Program-made: the position numbers and the translations under genes
Part shown: positions 40,445 to 48,132 of the stretch, piece after piece
Numbering within the stretch: position 1 is the stretch's first letter
Layout: every line of letters starts with the position of its first letter
The notes under the pieces: generated by a model
Databases searched by the model: none
Told to the model about the DNA's origin: nothing
The model's input: only the letters and a program-made list of their open reading frames with translations
Source: Brevibacterium gallinarum
Lineage (GTDB): Bacteria > Actinomycetota > Actinomycetes > Actinomycetales > Brevibacteriaceae
Assembly: GCF_014836885.1 (NCBI RefSeq)
Contig: NZ_JACSPY010000018.1
Coordinates: 1-53,737, forward strand
DNA length: 53,737 bases
Direction of reading: 5' to 3'

Positions 40445-41808
40445 GCGCTCGCCCCCGTCGACAGACGGCGCCAGCGCGGCAGCAGCCGGACGGCGCACAC
40501 GAGCAGCGCGGAAGCCCAGTAGGCAAGGTGAGTGATGAAGACGCCTGTCAGGCCGAGCTCATAATGACGGGTCAGCAGCCAGCCGAGTGGGAGGAACACC
40601 GCATATTCGGCGATGATGGCGGCTGCCATCGGGCCCCGCGTGTCCTTGAGCGAGCGCAGGCCGGCAGTCATCGCCACCTGTACCGCCATGATGAGTGCTT
40701 GAGCGAAGGCCAGCCACACGACGGTCTGTGCCGCTGCAGCGATCTGCGGCTGCGTGATCTGCCGCAGCAGCGGCGGCAGAGCGAAGGGCCCCAGGAGGAC
40801 CGCGAGTGCGCCGATGCCCAGGGTGAAAGCCGTTGTCGAACGCCACACGTGCTTCCACTGGTCTGCGTCTGCCGCACCGGCGGCACGGCCGAGCAGGGTC
40901 GTGGCTGCGGCTCCGACGCTGGAGAGAATCGTGAACACGACCATGACCGAGGCGATCTCGAGGAAGCGCGCGGCTGAGAGCAGAGTGGGGGAGAAGGGCG
41001 ACAGCAGCCAGGTGACGACGAGTCCGGCACCGGCGCTGGCAGCGAAGAAGACAGCCTCCGGCCATCCCAATGCCAGCAGCGAACGCAGTGCGCGCGGGCT
41101 GACGACGAGGAGCATCCGAAGCTGCGGCGGCGGGATCTCCGCACTCGTCGAGCGGCGTACGAGCCAGAGGAAGACTGCTGCCCCGGAGACCGTTCCGATC
41201 AGCGTCCCCAAGGCAACGCCGAAAGGCCCGATGAGGGCGTTGAGCGTCAGGGAGGCGAGAATGTCGACGGCGGCGGAGGCGGCTGAGGCAGCGAACAGGC
41301 CGCGGGTGGCGCCGAGTCCGGAGACACGGGCGCGCAGTGCCGAAGTCAGGCCGATGAACGGAAGCGCCAGCAGGGTGATCTGCAGATACCGGCTGGCGAA
41401 GACAGGGTCGATGGCGGCACCGCCGAGCAGTGAGAGTACCGGCGGTCCGGCAGCGGCGACGACCACGGCAGCCGCAGTGCCGATCCAGACGCCGGCCCAG
41501 ATCGCTGTGCTGCTTGCACGGGCGGCGTGGTCGCGGCGGCCGGCGCCTGCTGCTCGGGCGATGAGGATCTGTGCCGAGGAGACGAGACCGGCGACCGACA
41601 TCGCGAGAATCGACTGCAGGGATGAGGAGGCGACAACGGAGGCGAGCACACTGGCGGACGCGCTGCCGAGCAGTACGGCGTCATTGCTGCTGATGGTGAG
41701 GGTGACGAGGCCGGACAGAGCGATCGGCCAGGCGATCGCGAACAGCTCTCGCCAGGTGCGCAGCAGCTGCTTCGGTCCGGAATCGGTGGTCGGAGTCTCA
41801 CGCGTCAT
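40441..41808 (-). CDS. MATE-family efflux protein
   Basis: A 455-residue membrane protein with about twelve helices in two similar halves: FAIAWPIALSGLVTLTISSN opens the first and LLALGWPEAVFFAASAGAG the second. SSLQSILAMSVAGLVSSAQI and RAAGAGRRDHAARAS match the DinF/NorM MATE fold. It is the best candidate exporter of the modified peptide. Methanobactin operons also use a MATE exporter (MbnM), a useful parallel. Overlaps of four bases tie it to the genes on both sides. Confidence 0.88.
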   Translation of the reverse strand: MTRETPTTDSGPKQLLRTWRELFAIAWPIALSGLVTLTISSNDAVLLGSASASVLASVVASSSLQSILAMSVAGLVSSAQILIARAAGAGRRDHAARASSTAIWAGVWIGTAAAVVVAAAGPPVLSLLGGAAIDPVFASRYLQITLLALPFIGLTSALRARVSGLGATRGLFAASAASAAVDILASLTLNALIGPFGVALGTLIGTVSGAAVFLWLVRRSTSAEIPPPQLRMLLVVSPRALRSLLALGWPEAVFFAASAGAGLVVTWLLSPFSPTLLSAARFLEIASVMVVFTILSSVGAAATTLLGRAAGAADADQWKHVWRSTTAFTLGIGALAVLLGPFALPPLLRQITQPQIAAAAQTVVWLAFAQALIMAVQVAMTAGLRSLKDTRGPMAAAIIAEYAVFLPLGWLLTRHYELGLTGVFITHLAYWASALLVCAVRLLPRWRRLSTGASA

Positions 41809-42941
41809 GTCTGGGCCTCACGACCATCGTCTGCCCGGTCAGCGGCCAGCTGCCGGCCCACGTCCACAGCCAGCAGGTGATCCGGGACGGCTGCTGCCGC
41901 CTCGTCCCCGTAGCGATCCCAGGCCTGCTGGAGCAGCGACTGCACGGTGGCGAAGCGTATGAGGTCGGTGTCGCTCAGATGCCGGCTGCGTGCCCAGGCG
42001 GGAAGCGCATCGGCAGAGATGCCGAGGCTGCCGGCAAGCTCTGCACAGGCCTCTCCTGGGGTGGGTGCAGTGAGATCGGGTGCGGCTCCCTGTGCGAGGA
42101 GAGCGCGGACGAGTCCGGCGCGCAGTGCGTCATAGGGGAGGTCCGGGTCCTGCGGAGTCGTCTGCGGCTGTGAGGCGGCTGAGTGTGCTCGGCTGAGCAG
42201 GGTGTGTCTGAGGCGACGCAGCTGCTGGGTCGGCTGGTTCGGTTCTGCGGGTGGGAACGCAGGGTCAGCTGCTTCAGCCGGTTCGGCCAGCAGCTGCGGA
42301 AGCGCCTGCAGAGCGGATTCGGCGTCGCGGGTCTTGAGTCCGGTGCGTGCCGCGGCGAAGGACCGGAAGGCGCTGCGTGTCGTCACTGGCAGCGGCTGCA
42401 GGATCGCGTTCCAGCTGCGGTCTGCATAGAAGAGGGATTCGGCGGCCTCCACGCAGGCTGCTGCGGCTGCCGGGCTGAGCACTCCGGCGGCGACGGCGGC
42501 CTGCGCATGATCGTCGAGGTCGGCCAGCGGCACGCTCAGCGGCCGATGCTCGTCATCGGAATCGGCATGGGCGAGTGCCACGACATCATCTGCAGCGATG
42601 CGACCTGCGCGATATGCGGCTGCAATGCTGCCGAGGCCGCGTGCGCCCCACGGTTCGGTTTCCACCGCCCGCAGCGCTCCCATGCTCGAGCATCCGAAGA
42701 CCCGCGCACCGGAGGAGAGCAGAGACAGGATCTCTTTGTGCCACACGGCGGGTGCGCCTTCGAAGATGCCGTCGATGATGAGGACATCACAGGCCTGACC
42801 GTGGAGGGCCTCAATGCTGCCGCAGCGCGCAGGCGGATGGAACTCGGCGGGCTGGGAGAGGCGCAGCCGTGCCTGTGCGGCGGTGATCGTGGGGCCGCAG
42901 AAGACGTGCAGCTGCCGCGTTCGGGAATGCGGACCCGTCAT
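41805..42941 (-). CDS. TfuA-like protein, partner of a thioamide-forming YcaO
   Basis: A 378-residue protein. The N-terminal TfuA core (about 10-135) is clear: LHVFCGPTITAAQARL, DVLIIDGIFEGAPAVWHKEI, LLSSGARVFGCSSMGALRAV and AYRAGRIAADDVVALAHAD. About 240 further helical residues (Ala- and Leu-rich, with a Gln/Pro linker) extend it well past a minimal TfuA domain. TfuA proteins work with YcaO enzymes to put thioamides into peptide backbones (thioviridamide group; methyl-coenzyme M reductase). It overlaps the third YcaO gene by four bases, as expected for partners. Confidence 0.9.
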   Translation of the reverse strand: MTGPHSRTRQLHVFCGPTITAAQARLRLSQPAEFHPPARCGSIEALHGQACDVLIIDGIFEGAPAVWHKEILSLLSSGARVFGCSSMGALRAVETEPWGARGLGSIAAAYRAGRIAADDVVALAHADSDDEHRPLSVPLADLDDHAQAAVAAGVLSPAAAAACVEAAESLFYADRSWNAILQPLPVTTRSAFRSFAAARTGLKTRDAESALQALPQLLAEPAEAADPAFPPAEPNQPTQQLRRLRHTLLSRAHSAASQPQTTPQDPDLPYDALRAGLVRALLAQGAAPDLTAPTPGEACAELAGSLGISADALPAWARSRHLSDTDLIRFATVQSLLQQAWDRYGDEAAAAVPDHLLAVDVGRQLAADRADDGREAQT

Positions 42942-44242
42942 GAGCCGGCCTCCTCAGTGATAGCCAGCGCGCGCTTTCCGGGCAGGCAGGGGGTGCCGTA
43001 CTGAGCGCCGGAGCCTTCGAGGCCGGGGGCCCAGACGCGAGTGACGGTGACCTCTGCGCCGGAGGCGCGCAGTGCGCCGAGCTGCAGGCTGAGAACTGGG
43101 TTGCCGGTGAGCGCTGTGATGCGCGCGGCCAGATCCTCCGGCCCCAGTGCGGCGAGCGCCGCTTCCGGCTCCGCTGTCAGCGCTGTCGTGTGCGGTGGTG
43201 GTGCCGAGCACAGTCGCGTGTCGAGGTCGCAGCGTGCTGCCGGGTCGAGGATCCGGTCATACTCAGCCGGCAGCAGGTCGTCACGGGCCCCGGCGATGGT
43301 GATGAGCCGGGATTGCGCGGCCTCGGTCAGCGCGCGAGCGGCGGCTGCGTCGGGGTCCGTATCCGCTGCGGTGCCCATTGTGACGGGCACCGGCCGGAAC
43401 ATATGCGAGTGGGCATCACTGAGCACGGCGGCCATGGCTGGGATCGCCGTATCGGAACGGAGGTCGACGAGGCGGACTCGGGCGCCGTGTGCTTCGAGCT
43501 GGTCTGCAAGTGCGGCTGTGCGTGGGCCGCATGACGCAGCCGTGACAGCCGGTGTGAGCGGGGGCAGCGGTTCCCCGACGGACTGCGCCCGTGCGGAGGC
43601 CACCGCAAGGGCATCGCGTTCGATGAGCTCCAGCAGCGCATGCCGGGCAGCTGCCGACGGTTCGAAGCCGGCACCGAGCCCCGCCGAGTCCTGGACCAGG
43701 CCGAGGGCAGACGGAGGCTGCGTCCAATCGGTGTGAACGGCGTCGAAGGGAACGAGAACCCGTTCGCCGGTGAGCAGCTCCTCGGCCTCGGTCCACCAGG
43801 TCTCGGCGGCAAGCCGGATCGGTGTGCGGTGCGGAAGGAGACGCGGATCCACGATCCGCCGCGAGGCGCGAAGCTGAAGGTATGAACCGTGAATGCACGG
43901 CGGTCGGCAGGTCTCGGCCGTCCATGCTTCGATTGCTTCCATGCTCGCGGACACTGCAGCTGCGGCAGTGGTCTCACCCCGGCCGCTGAACACCGACAGG
44001 GAGCGGGCGGCCGGTCGGATTGCGGAGACAACAGGAATGCCGAAGGTGTCGAGGCCGGTGATCTCAGCCAGCCGCGAGACGCCGATGCGCCCGAAGAGCT
44101 CGCGCAGCTGGGCCACACGTGGGTCGTTGAGCCAGTGCGGTGAGGAGAGCAGGCTGGGAAAGGACGCCGGTTCTGAACCTGTGGTCGGCGTCGTCTCGCC
44201 CGTGGTCGCCGGCGGCGCCGGTGTCGTGTGCTGATCGTTCAT
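42938..44242 (-). CDS. YcaO-domain protein, TfuA-associated (probable thioamide synthetase)
   Basis: A 434-residue YcaO protein. It opens after a Thr/Pro-rich leader with FGRIGVSRLAEITGLDTFGI, the phrase typical of YcaOs that act with TfuA. ATP/Mg-site motifs are SMEAIEAW (100-107) and LLELIERDAL (about 203-212). It lacks the Pro-rich end of azoline-forming YcaOs. Expected chemistry: ATP-dependent activation of a backbone amide oxygen and replacement by sulfur. ATG 44242 is chosen because it overlaps the previous stop; the open frame continues upstream only inside that gene. Confidence 0.9.
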   Translation of the reverse strand: MNDQHTTPAPPATTGETTPTTGSEPASFPSLLSSPHWLNDPRVAQLRELFGRIGVSRLAEITGLDTFGIPVVSAIRPAARSLSVFSGRGETTAAAAVSASMEAIEAWTAETCRPPCIHGSYLQLRASRRIVDPRLLPHRTPIRLAAETWWTEAEELLTGERVLVPFDAVHTDWTQPPSALGLVQDSAGLGAGFEPSAAARHALLELIERDALAVASARAQSVGEPLPPLTPAVTAASCGPRTAALADQLEAHGARVRLVDLRSDTAIPAMAAVLSDAHSHMFRPVPVTMGTAADTDPDAAAARALTEAAQSRLITIAGARDDLLPAEYDRILDPAARCDLDTRLCSAPPPHTTALTAEPEAALAALGPEDLAARITALTGNPVLSLQLGALRASGAEVTVTRVWAPGLEGSGAQYGTPCLPGKRALAITEEAGS

Positions 44243-45390
44243 GCCAGCGGCACCGGAAGCTCGTCGGGGTGTGCGCTGCGCGGCAGCGGAGCGAGGGTCG
44301 TCGGTGAGAGTGCGCGCCACACGGTCGAACCCGTGGCGGCCGTTTCCGGTGAGCGCAGCTGCACCGCCCAGACGCGGTGGCCGGCCGTACAGAGCTGTGA
44401 CAGCGGATCGCACCCGCGTGGGCGCTCAGCTCGCTCCGGAACAGCGAATGCCGGATCGACCGCCTCGGAAAGGTGTGCCGCGATCGCAGCGCTGAAGCGC
44501 ATATCTGCGAGGGCCAGCAGGGTGTGTGCCAGCGAAGTGCACTCGCTCGGCGGGAGGTCGAGGTAGCGGTGCGAGGCATCGGCTGCAACGCCGAGGAGCT
44601 CGGCTGGAGCAGCAGCGAGCCGGTGGAGAGCTGCCAGGCTCACGATCGCCTCCTCAGCCGCCTTGAGGCACGACGCTTCGAGATCCGGCCCGGCGGCTGC
44701 ACCGACGGTGCGCCAGCCGGTTCGCGCGTCGACGGCCTGGGCGAGACAGCAGCAGCTTGTGATGCTGAAGAGCTCGACGCGGCAGGAGGTTCCGGCGGCG
44801 GCTTCGACGGCCGCCGGCGCTGTGAGGCGGACAGCAGGCAGCTCGCCGCGCCACCATCGGGTCACGGCGTCGCGTTCGAGCAGTTCCCACAGTGCGGAGC
44901 CAAGCGTGGGGTCGCCGGCAGGCGCAGACCGGCAGTCTGCAGAATCGCCTGCAGGACCCGAGGCCAGGCCAGCACTGCCGTGAGGGAACCAACCGGTCGT
45001 TCCGAGCAGGACCGCTGCGGCATCGACTGCAGCGGTGGCTGCCCAGCCCTCAGGGCGGAGTTCGCGGACAGCGGTGCGTGCACCGCTGCGCTGAGCTAAG
45101 GGGCCGAACTCCGGCGTGATATCTGTGACGCACCGCCCGGGTGGTGCCACCGGCTCGCCATGCCAGGCGGCTGCACGTTCGACTGCCTCGCCCTGCATCC
45201 GTGAAACGGCTCGAGCCGGACTGAACGCAGCCGCTCCGCTGACGGTATCGGGTGAGCCGAAGAGTGCGCCGGTGCACGTCCAGACTCGGCTTCCGGGCAG
45301 CGCGAGCCGCACCGGGTCGGGAGCGCAGGTTCCACAGCGGCTGTCGGTGATGGCGGCGCGGCCTGAGAGCTGGTCTGGAATTGCTGTCAT
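44239..45390 (-). CDS. YcaO-domain protein, short divergent form
   Basis: A 383-residue YcaO family member. It retains GEAVERAAAW (67-76) and WELLERDAVTRWW (about 168-180), plus KAAEEAIVSLAALH later, so nucleotide-binding residues look present. A CGTC motif (19-22) opens the chain. The end, HPDELPVPLA, is Pro-rich like azoline cyclodehydratases (D-protein type). It is shorter at the N-terminus than the next gene. Start ATG 45390 overlaps the previous stop (TGATG). It may form a complex with the upstream YcaO, or act at another residue class. Confidence 0.85.
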   Translation of the reverse strand: MTAIPDQLSGRAAITDSRCGTCAPDPVRLALPGSRVWTCTGALFGSPDTVSGAAAFSPARAVSRMQGEAVERAAAWHGEPVAPPGRCVTDITPEFGPLAQRSGARTAVRELRPEGWAATAAVDAAAVLLGTTGWFPHGSAGLASGPAGDSADCRSAPAGDPTLGSALWELLERDAVTRWWRGELPAVRLTAPAAVEAAAGTSCRVELFSITSCCCLAQAVDARTGWRTVGAAAGPDLEASCLKAAEEAIVSLAALHRLAAAPAELLGVAADASHRYLDLPPSECTSLAHTLLALADMRFSAAIAAHLSEAVDPAFAVPERAERPRGCDPLSQLCTAGHRVWAVQLRSPETAATGSTVWRALSPTTLAPLPRSAHPDELPVPLA

Positions 45391-46766
45391 CAGGTGTGCG
45401 GCAGGGGGAGAATCGGGGACGTGACGTCCAGCGGTTGTTCGACGAGACCGAGCTGCTGCGGCTCGGTGCACCAGCGGGAGCCTCCGCGCAGGGGGAAGCC
45501 GGCGGCGGCGTTGGAGTAGGTGCCTGGTGCGATGACACGCACGACGGAGTGCCCGGCAGCGGCGACATCCGGAGTGGTGAGGTCGACGGAGACCGGGTCG
45601 TGGCCGAGTTCTGCCAGTCGCTGGCGGTAAGCCTCATGCACATCTCCGGCGACGGGGCGAAGCACAGCCGGCGAAGCCGTCTCCTTCGGGCTGCGCAGAT
45701 GGGCGACCCGCTGTTGTGCGCGGGCGTCGAGATAGTACTGCGAGTTGCAGCACAGATCCGGCATGTCTGCGAAATCGCTGCGGAACGAATCGCAGTAGTG
45801 TCTGTCGCTGCGGAATGGTTTGAGCAGAGACGCACCGAAGAGTCCGAGCTCAACTGCCTTCCAAGGTCCTCCCGCAGGATCGAGCAGCCCCTTGGAGTAC
45901 GAACGCAGGCTGACCGCCTCCGCGGCGGCTTTATAAGCGGCAGAGAGCACTTCAGGGCGTGCAGCAGTGCCGACGGCGAGGATGTCGTACTCGGGGTCGA
46001 ACAGAACGACGGCAACGACCGGGACCTGCCAGCGGTTGGGCACGGCCAGCACTGTGTACTCGAACTGATCGGTCTGCGAGGACAGAGCCGCGCTCAGGCC
46101 CGGCAGCAGCTCCTCCGGCACAGCGCAGGCGCTGCCGCCTGCGCGCCACCAGATCTCCACCGCATCCCGTTCGATGATCTCCTGCATGGCAGCGAGCTCG
46201 GCTTCACGGCGGCTGCGGCCAGCTGCGAGACCGGCGAAGAGCAGCGCATTCGTCCGCGGCTCGCCTGCATAGACGGTCGAGTGGAAGTTCGCGAAAACGA
46301 TCCCGGCAGGAGCCAGCATCGGAGCCTCGCTGCTCATGCTCCGCCCTGCCGCCCACCTGACCCGGAGGTCGGCAGTGAAGGGGACGAAGGGGAACTCCTC
46401 AGTCGCATACTGCTCGTCGCTGTACAGCCGCAGCGAACGCGGATCGATCGCCCTCACCCCTGCGGCGCTGAGCTGAGCGAATGAGGCCTGCGGCAGCCCG
46501 GCGGGCACGAAATTCGCACAGTAGCGTTCGAGGGCCTCTCCGACCGCAGCGCGGGATGCGGCCGCATGCGAGGCGAAGACCATCCCGGTCGACATGCGAT
46601 CAGCAGGCCAGTCTCCGTTGAGATTGGTGTCTGCGACATGTCCGACGGACATCGAGAAGGTGCGCGGCCATTCCGGCGGATTGGCGTAGTGTTCGATCTC
46701 TGTCAGCAGACCGGTACGACGATCGACAGCGGCTGCGGCAGTGGCATCTGTGCTGGTCGGCTTCAT
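45390..46766 (-). CDS. YcaO-domain cyclodehydratase (azoline type)
   Basis: A 458-residue standalone YcaO. The conserved ATP-binding segments are clear: AAVGEALERYCANFVPAGLP (GEALERY at 76-82) and AGLAAGRSRREAELAAMQEI followed by IERDAVEIWW (about 198-207). The end, SPILPLPHT, is Pro-rich as in azoline-forming enzymes, where that tail lines the active site. With the leader-binding protein just upstream it makes a standard C/F plus D pair for Ser/Thr/Cys heterocyclisation; since the precursor lacks Cys, oxazolines would be the product. No flavin dehydrogenase is present, so azoles are not expected. Confidence 0.9.
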   Translation of the reverse strand: MKPTSTDATAAAAVDRRTGLLTEIEHYANPPEWPRTFSMSVGHVADTNLNGDWPADRMSTGMVFASHAAASRAAVGEALERYCANFVPAGLPQASFAQLSAAGVRAIDPRSLRLYSDEQYATEEFPFVPFTADLRVRWAAGRSMSSEAPMLAPAGIVFANFHSTVYAGEPRTNALLFAGLAAGRSRREAELAAMQEIIERDAVEIWWRAGGSACAVPEELLPGLSAALSSQTDQFEYTVLAVPNRWQVPVVAVVLFDPEYDILAVGTAARPEVLSAAYKAAAEAVSLRSYSKGLLDPAGGPWKAVELGLFGASLLKPFRSDRHYCDSFRSDFADMPDLCCNSQYYLDARAQQRVAHLRSPKETASPAVLRPVAGDVHEAYRQRLAELGHDPVSVDLTTPDVAAAGHSVVRVIAPGTYSNAAAGFPLRGGSRWCTEPQQLGLVEQPLDVTSPILPLPHT

Positions 46767-47614
46767 CGCTGAGTGCTTTCAGGCACGGTCAGGATGAGCT
46801 GTTCAGGTCGGGCAGGGTGAGCGCCGTCGGCGCGTGGAACAGGAAGCACGCGGTGATGGCTCAGCTCGCCGGCAGCGCTCACCACGGTCTCCGTGTGGCG
46901 CAGCAGATCCGGGGTGCTGTGCAGAGCCGTGCGCAGCCAGGCCGCTGCCAGCAGGCACGTGTCCTCGGCCGGGTGCGCGAGGCGGGCACCGTCGGGAGGG
47001 AACCACAGCGTGCTGAGCATCTCAGGTGCTGGGTGCGCGGCGAGGCGCCGGTCACGCAGGTCGAAGGAGCTGGGAAGGCCGCCGGGGGCCTCCGGCAGGG
47101 TTCTGAACGGCTGCGGCCACGGGCCGATGACGATCGAGCTTCCCTCAGCGCTGACGGGCAGGGGCACGCAGGAAAGCTCACGGCCGCAGGCCTCGACGTC
47201 GGCAGGGTTGGGGCGCACGGCGGCGAGGACGACGATCTCCTCAGGTGCACCGGGCCAGACCGGGATGGGGCCCTCACTGCAGAGCAGACGTTCGAGAGCG
47301 GAGCGCAGCGGGCCGGTGGAGGCCTCTGTGGTGGCAGAGATGATGCGGATCCGGGACTGTGCCGGCACCTGGGCGGAGACGACATAGCCCTCCGCACGGA
47401 GCGCTGAGAGGGCCTCGGCGGCCTGTGGGGAGATGAGTTCGCCGAAGCGGCCTGCGAGCATCCGCTCGGCATCGTCGACCGGCAGAGTGAGGCGGGCGAA
47501 GGATTCAGCTGCGTTGACGACGATGAGGACACCCGGTTCTGCCTGCCAGACGGAGACGTCTGGTGAGAACACGAGTTCAGGCTGCTCATGGTCGTGGCTG
47601 GGGTGAGTCGTCAT
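46763..47614 (-). CDS. Leader-peptide-binding F-protein / ocin-ThiF-like protein
   Basis: A 283-residue protein. Residues 13-85 look like a PqqD-type RiPP recognition element (LVFSPDVSVWQAEPGVLIVV, LTLPVDDAERMLAGRFGELI, ALSALRAEGYVVSA). The rest follows the ocin-ThiF pattern, with CVPLPVSAEGSSIVIGPWPQ, but shows no ATP loop and no Cys pair, so a binding rather than catalytic role is likely. Start ATG 47614 is preferred: the open frame runs up to GTG 47716, but that codon lies inside a strong hairpin. Its ribosome binding site is poor, which would keep enzyme levels below precursor levels. Confidence 0.72.
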   Translation of the reverse strand: MTTHPSHDHEQPELVFSPDVSVWQAEPGVLIVVNAAESFARLTLPVDDAERMLAGRFGELISPQAAEALSALRAEGYVVSAQVPAQSRIRIISATTEASTGPLRSALERLLCSEGPIPVWPGAPEEIVVLAAVRPNPADVEACGRELSCVPLPVSAEGSSIVIGPWPQPFRTLPEAPGGLPSSFDLRDRRLAAHPAPEMLSTLWFPPDGARLAHPAEDTCLLAAAWLRTALHSTPDLLRHTETVVSAAGELSHHRVLPVPRADGAHPARPEQLILTVPESTQR

Positions 47615-47685
47615 GATGCGGGCTGTGCGATCTGCTTCCGGTGAAAGGGGCTGGGCGATGCGCTGGGCTTCCGGTTCTGAGCGTG

Positions 47686-47716
47686 GTGGTGGCCCAGCAT
47701 GATGCCGGGCCACCAC
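47686..47716 (-). terminator. Attenuator hairpin between precursor and enzyme genes
   Basis: GTGGTGGCCCAGC (47686-47698) pairs with GCCGGGCCACCAC (47704-47716), 12 of 13 positions, around an ATGAT loop. It begins six bases after the precursor stop codon. There is no long T-run. Its place directly after a RiPP precursor is typical of partial terminators or stabilising stems that give high precursor mRNA and lower read-through into enzymes. Confidence 0.78.
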
Positions 47717-47722
47717 GGGGAC

Positions 47723-47848
47723 TCACTTCCACGCCGACAGCGCAATCGGGCTGTTGTGGTTCGACGAGTGCAGTGCAACGCCGGCCGGGCGAACGCCGAT
47801 CTTGCTGAAGGCAGGAGCCTCAGAGTTCTGGTTCTGCTTGTCAGCCAT
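47723..47848 (-). CDS. RiPP precursor peptide, 41 residues, Cys-free
   Basis: A small gene with a near-ideal ribosome binding site (AGGAAGGAGGG, six bases before ATG 47848). The N-terminal part, MADKQNQNSEAPAFSKIG, is polar and fits a leader; the probable core lies in the last 15 to 20 residues, which include HSSNHNSPIALSAWK. Ser is present at 9, 15, 28, 29, 33 and 38; there is no Cys or Thr, and Trp40-Lys41 end the peptide. It is the first gene of the operon and is followed by a hairpin. The cleavage site and modified residues cannot be told from sequence alone. Confidence 0.88.
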   Translation of the reverse strand: MADKQNQNSEAPAFSKIGVRPAGVALHSSNHNSPIALSAWK

Positions 47849-48132
47849 GGTTTCCCTCCTTCCTCTGCTGGGGGAGTGCTCGCGGGTTCGCGAACGTGGT
47901 GGCGAGTCTTCCGGCCCCGTTTTCTTATGGTCAAATGGGGATATCTTGATGGCCGCATATGTGTGTGGGGCGTCGGCTTCGGATCGGTCTTCGGCTCTGC
48001 TCGTCCTTGTCCGTATCGCGGACTCCTCGACGATGCACCGCCTCCTCAGGCCCGCTTCGCACAGGCTCGACTGCATGACTGTTGGCGGCTCGGGCCTCGT
48101 GCGGTGCCAGAACGCACCGCTACTGTGGAGAC
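47849..48132. promoter_or_regulatory. Divergent control region of the RiPP operon
   Basis: No gene is visible here. The stretch 47921-47962 is AT-rich compared with its surroundings and holds short palindromes GATATC and CATATG; the operon promoter is probably there, but I find no good -35/-10 pair. Closer to the precursor, GTTCGCGAAC (47886-47895) is a perfect 10-base palindrome, flanked by CTCGC (47879-47883) and GCGAG (47902-47906). No DtxR/IdeR iron box or Zur box was recognised. Confidence 0.5.

Noticed and set aside
47615..47716. Longer start (GTG 47716) for the F-protein
   Set aside because: The codon is buried in a strong hairpin and the added 34 residues are Arg/Pro-rich and unlike an RRE domain.
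47849..48132. Iron box (DtxR/IdeR type) or Zur box upstream of the precursor
   Set aside because: I looked for TTAGG...CCTAA and TGATAATGATTATCA-like palindromes on both strands and found none that matched.
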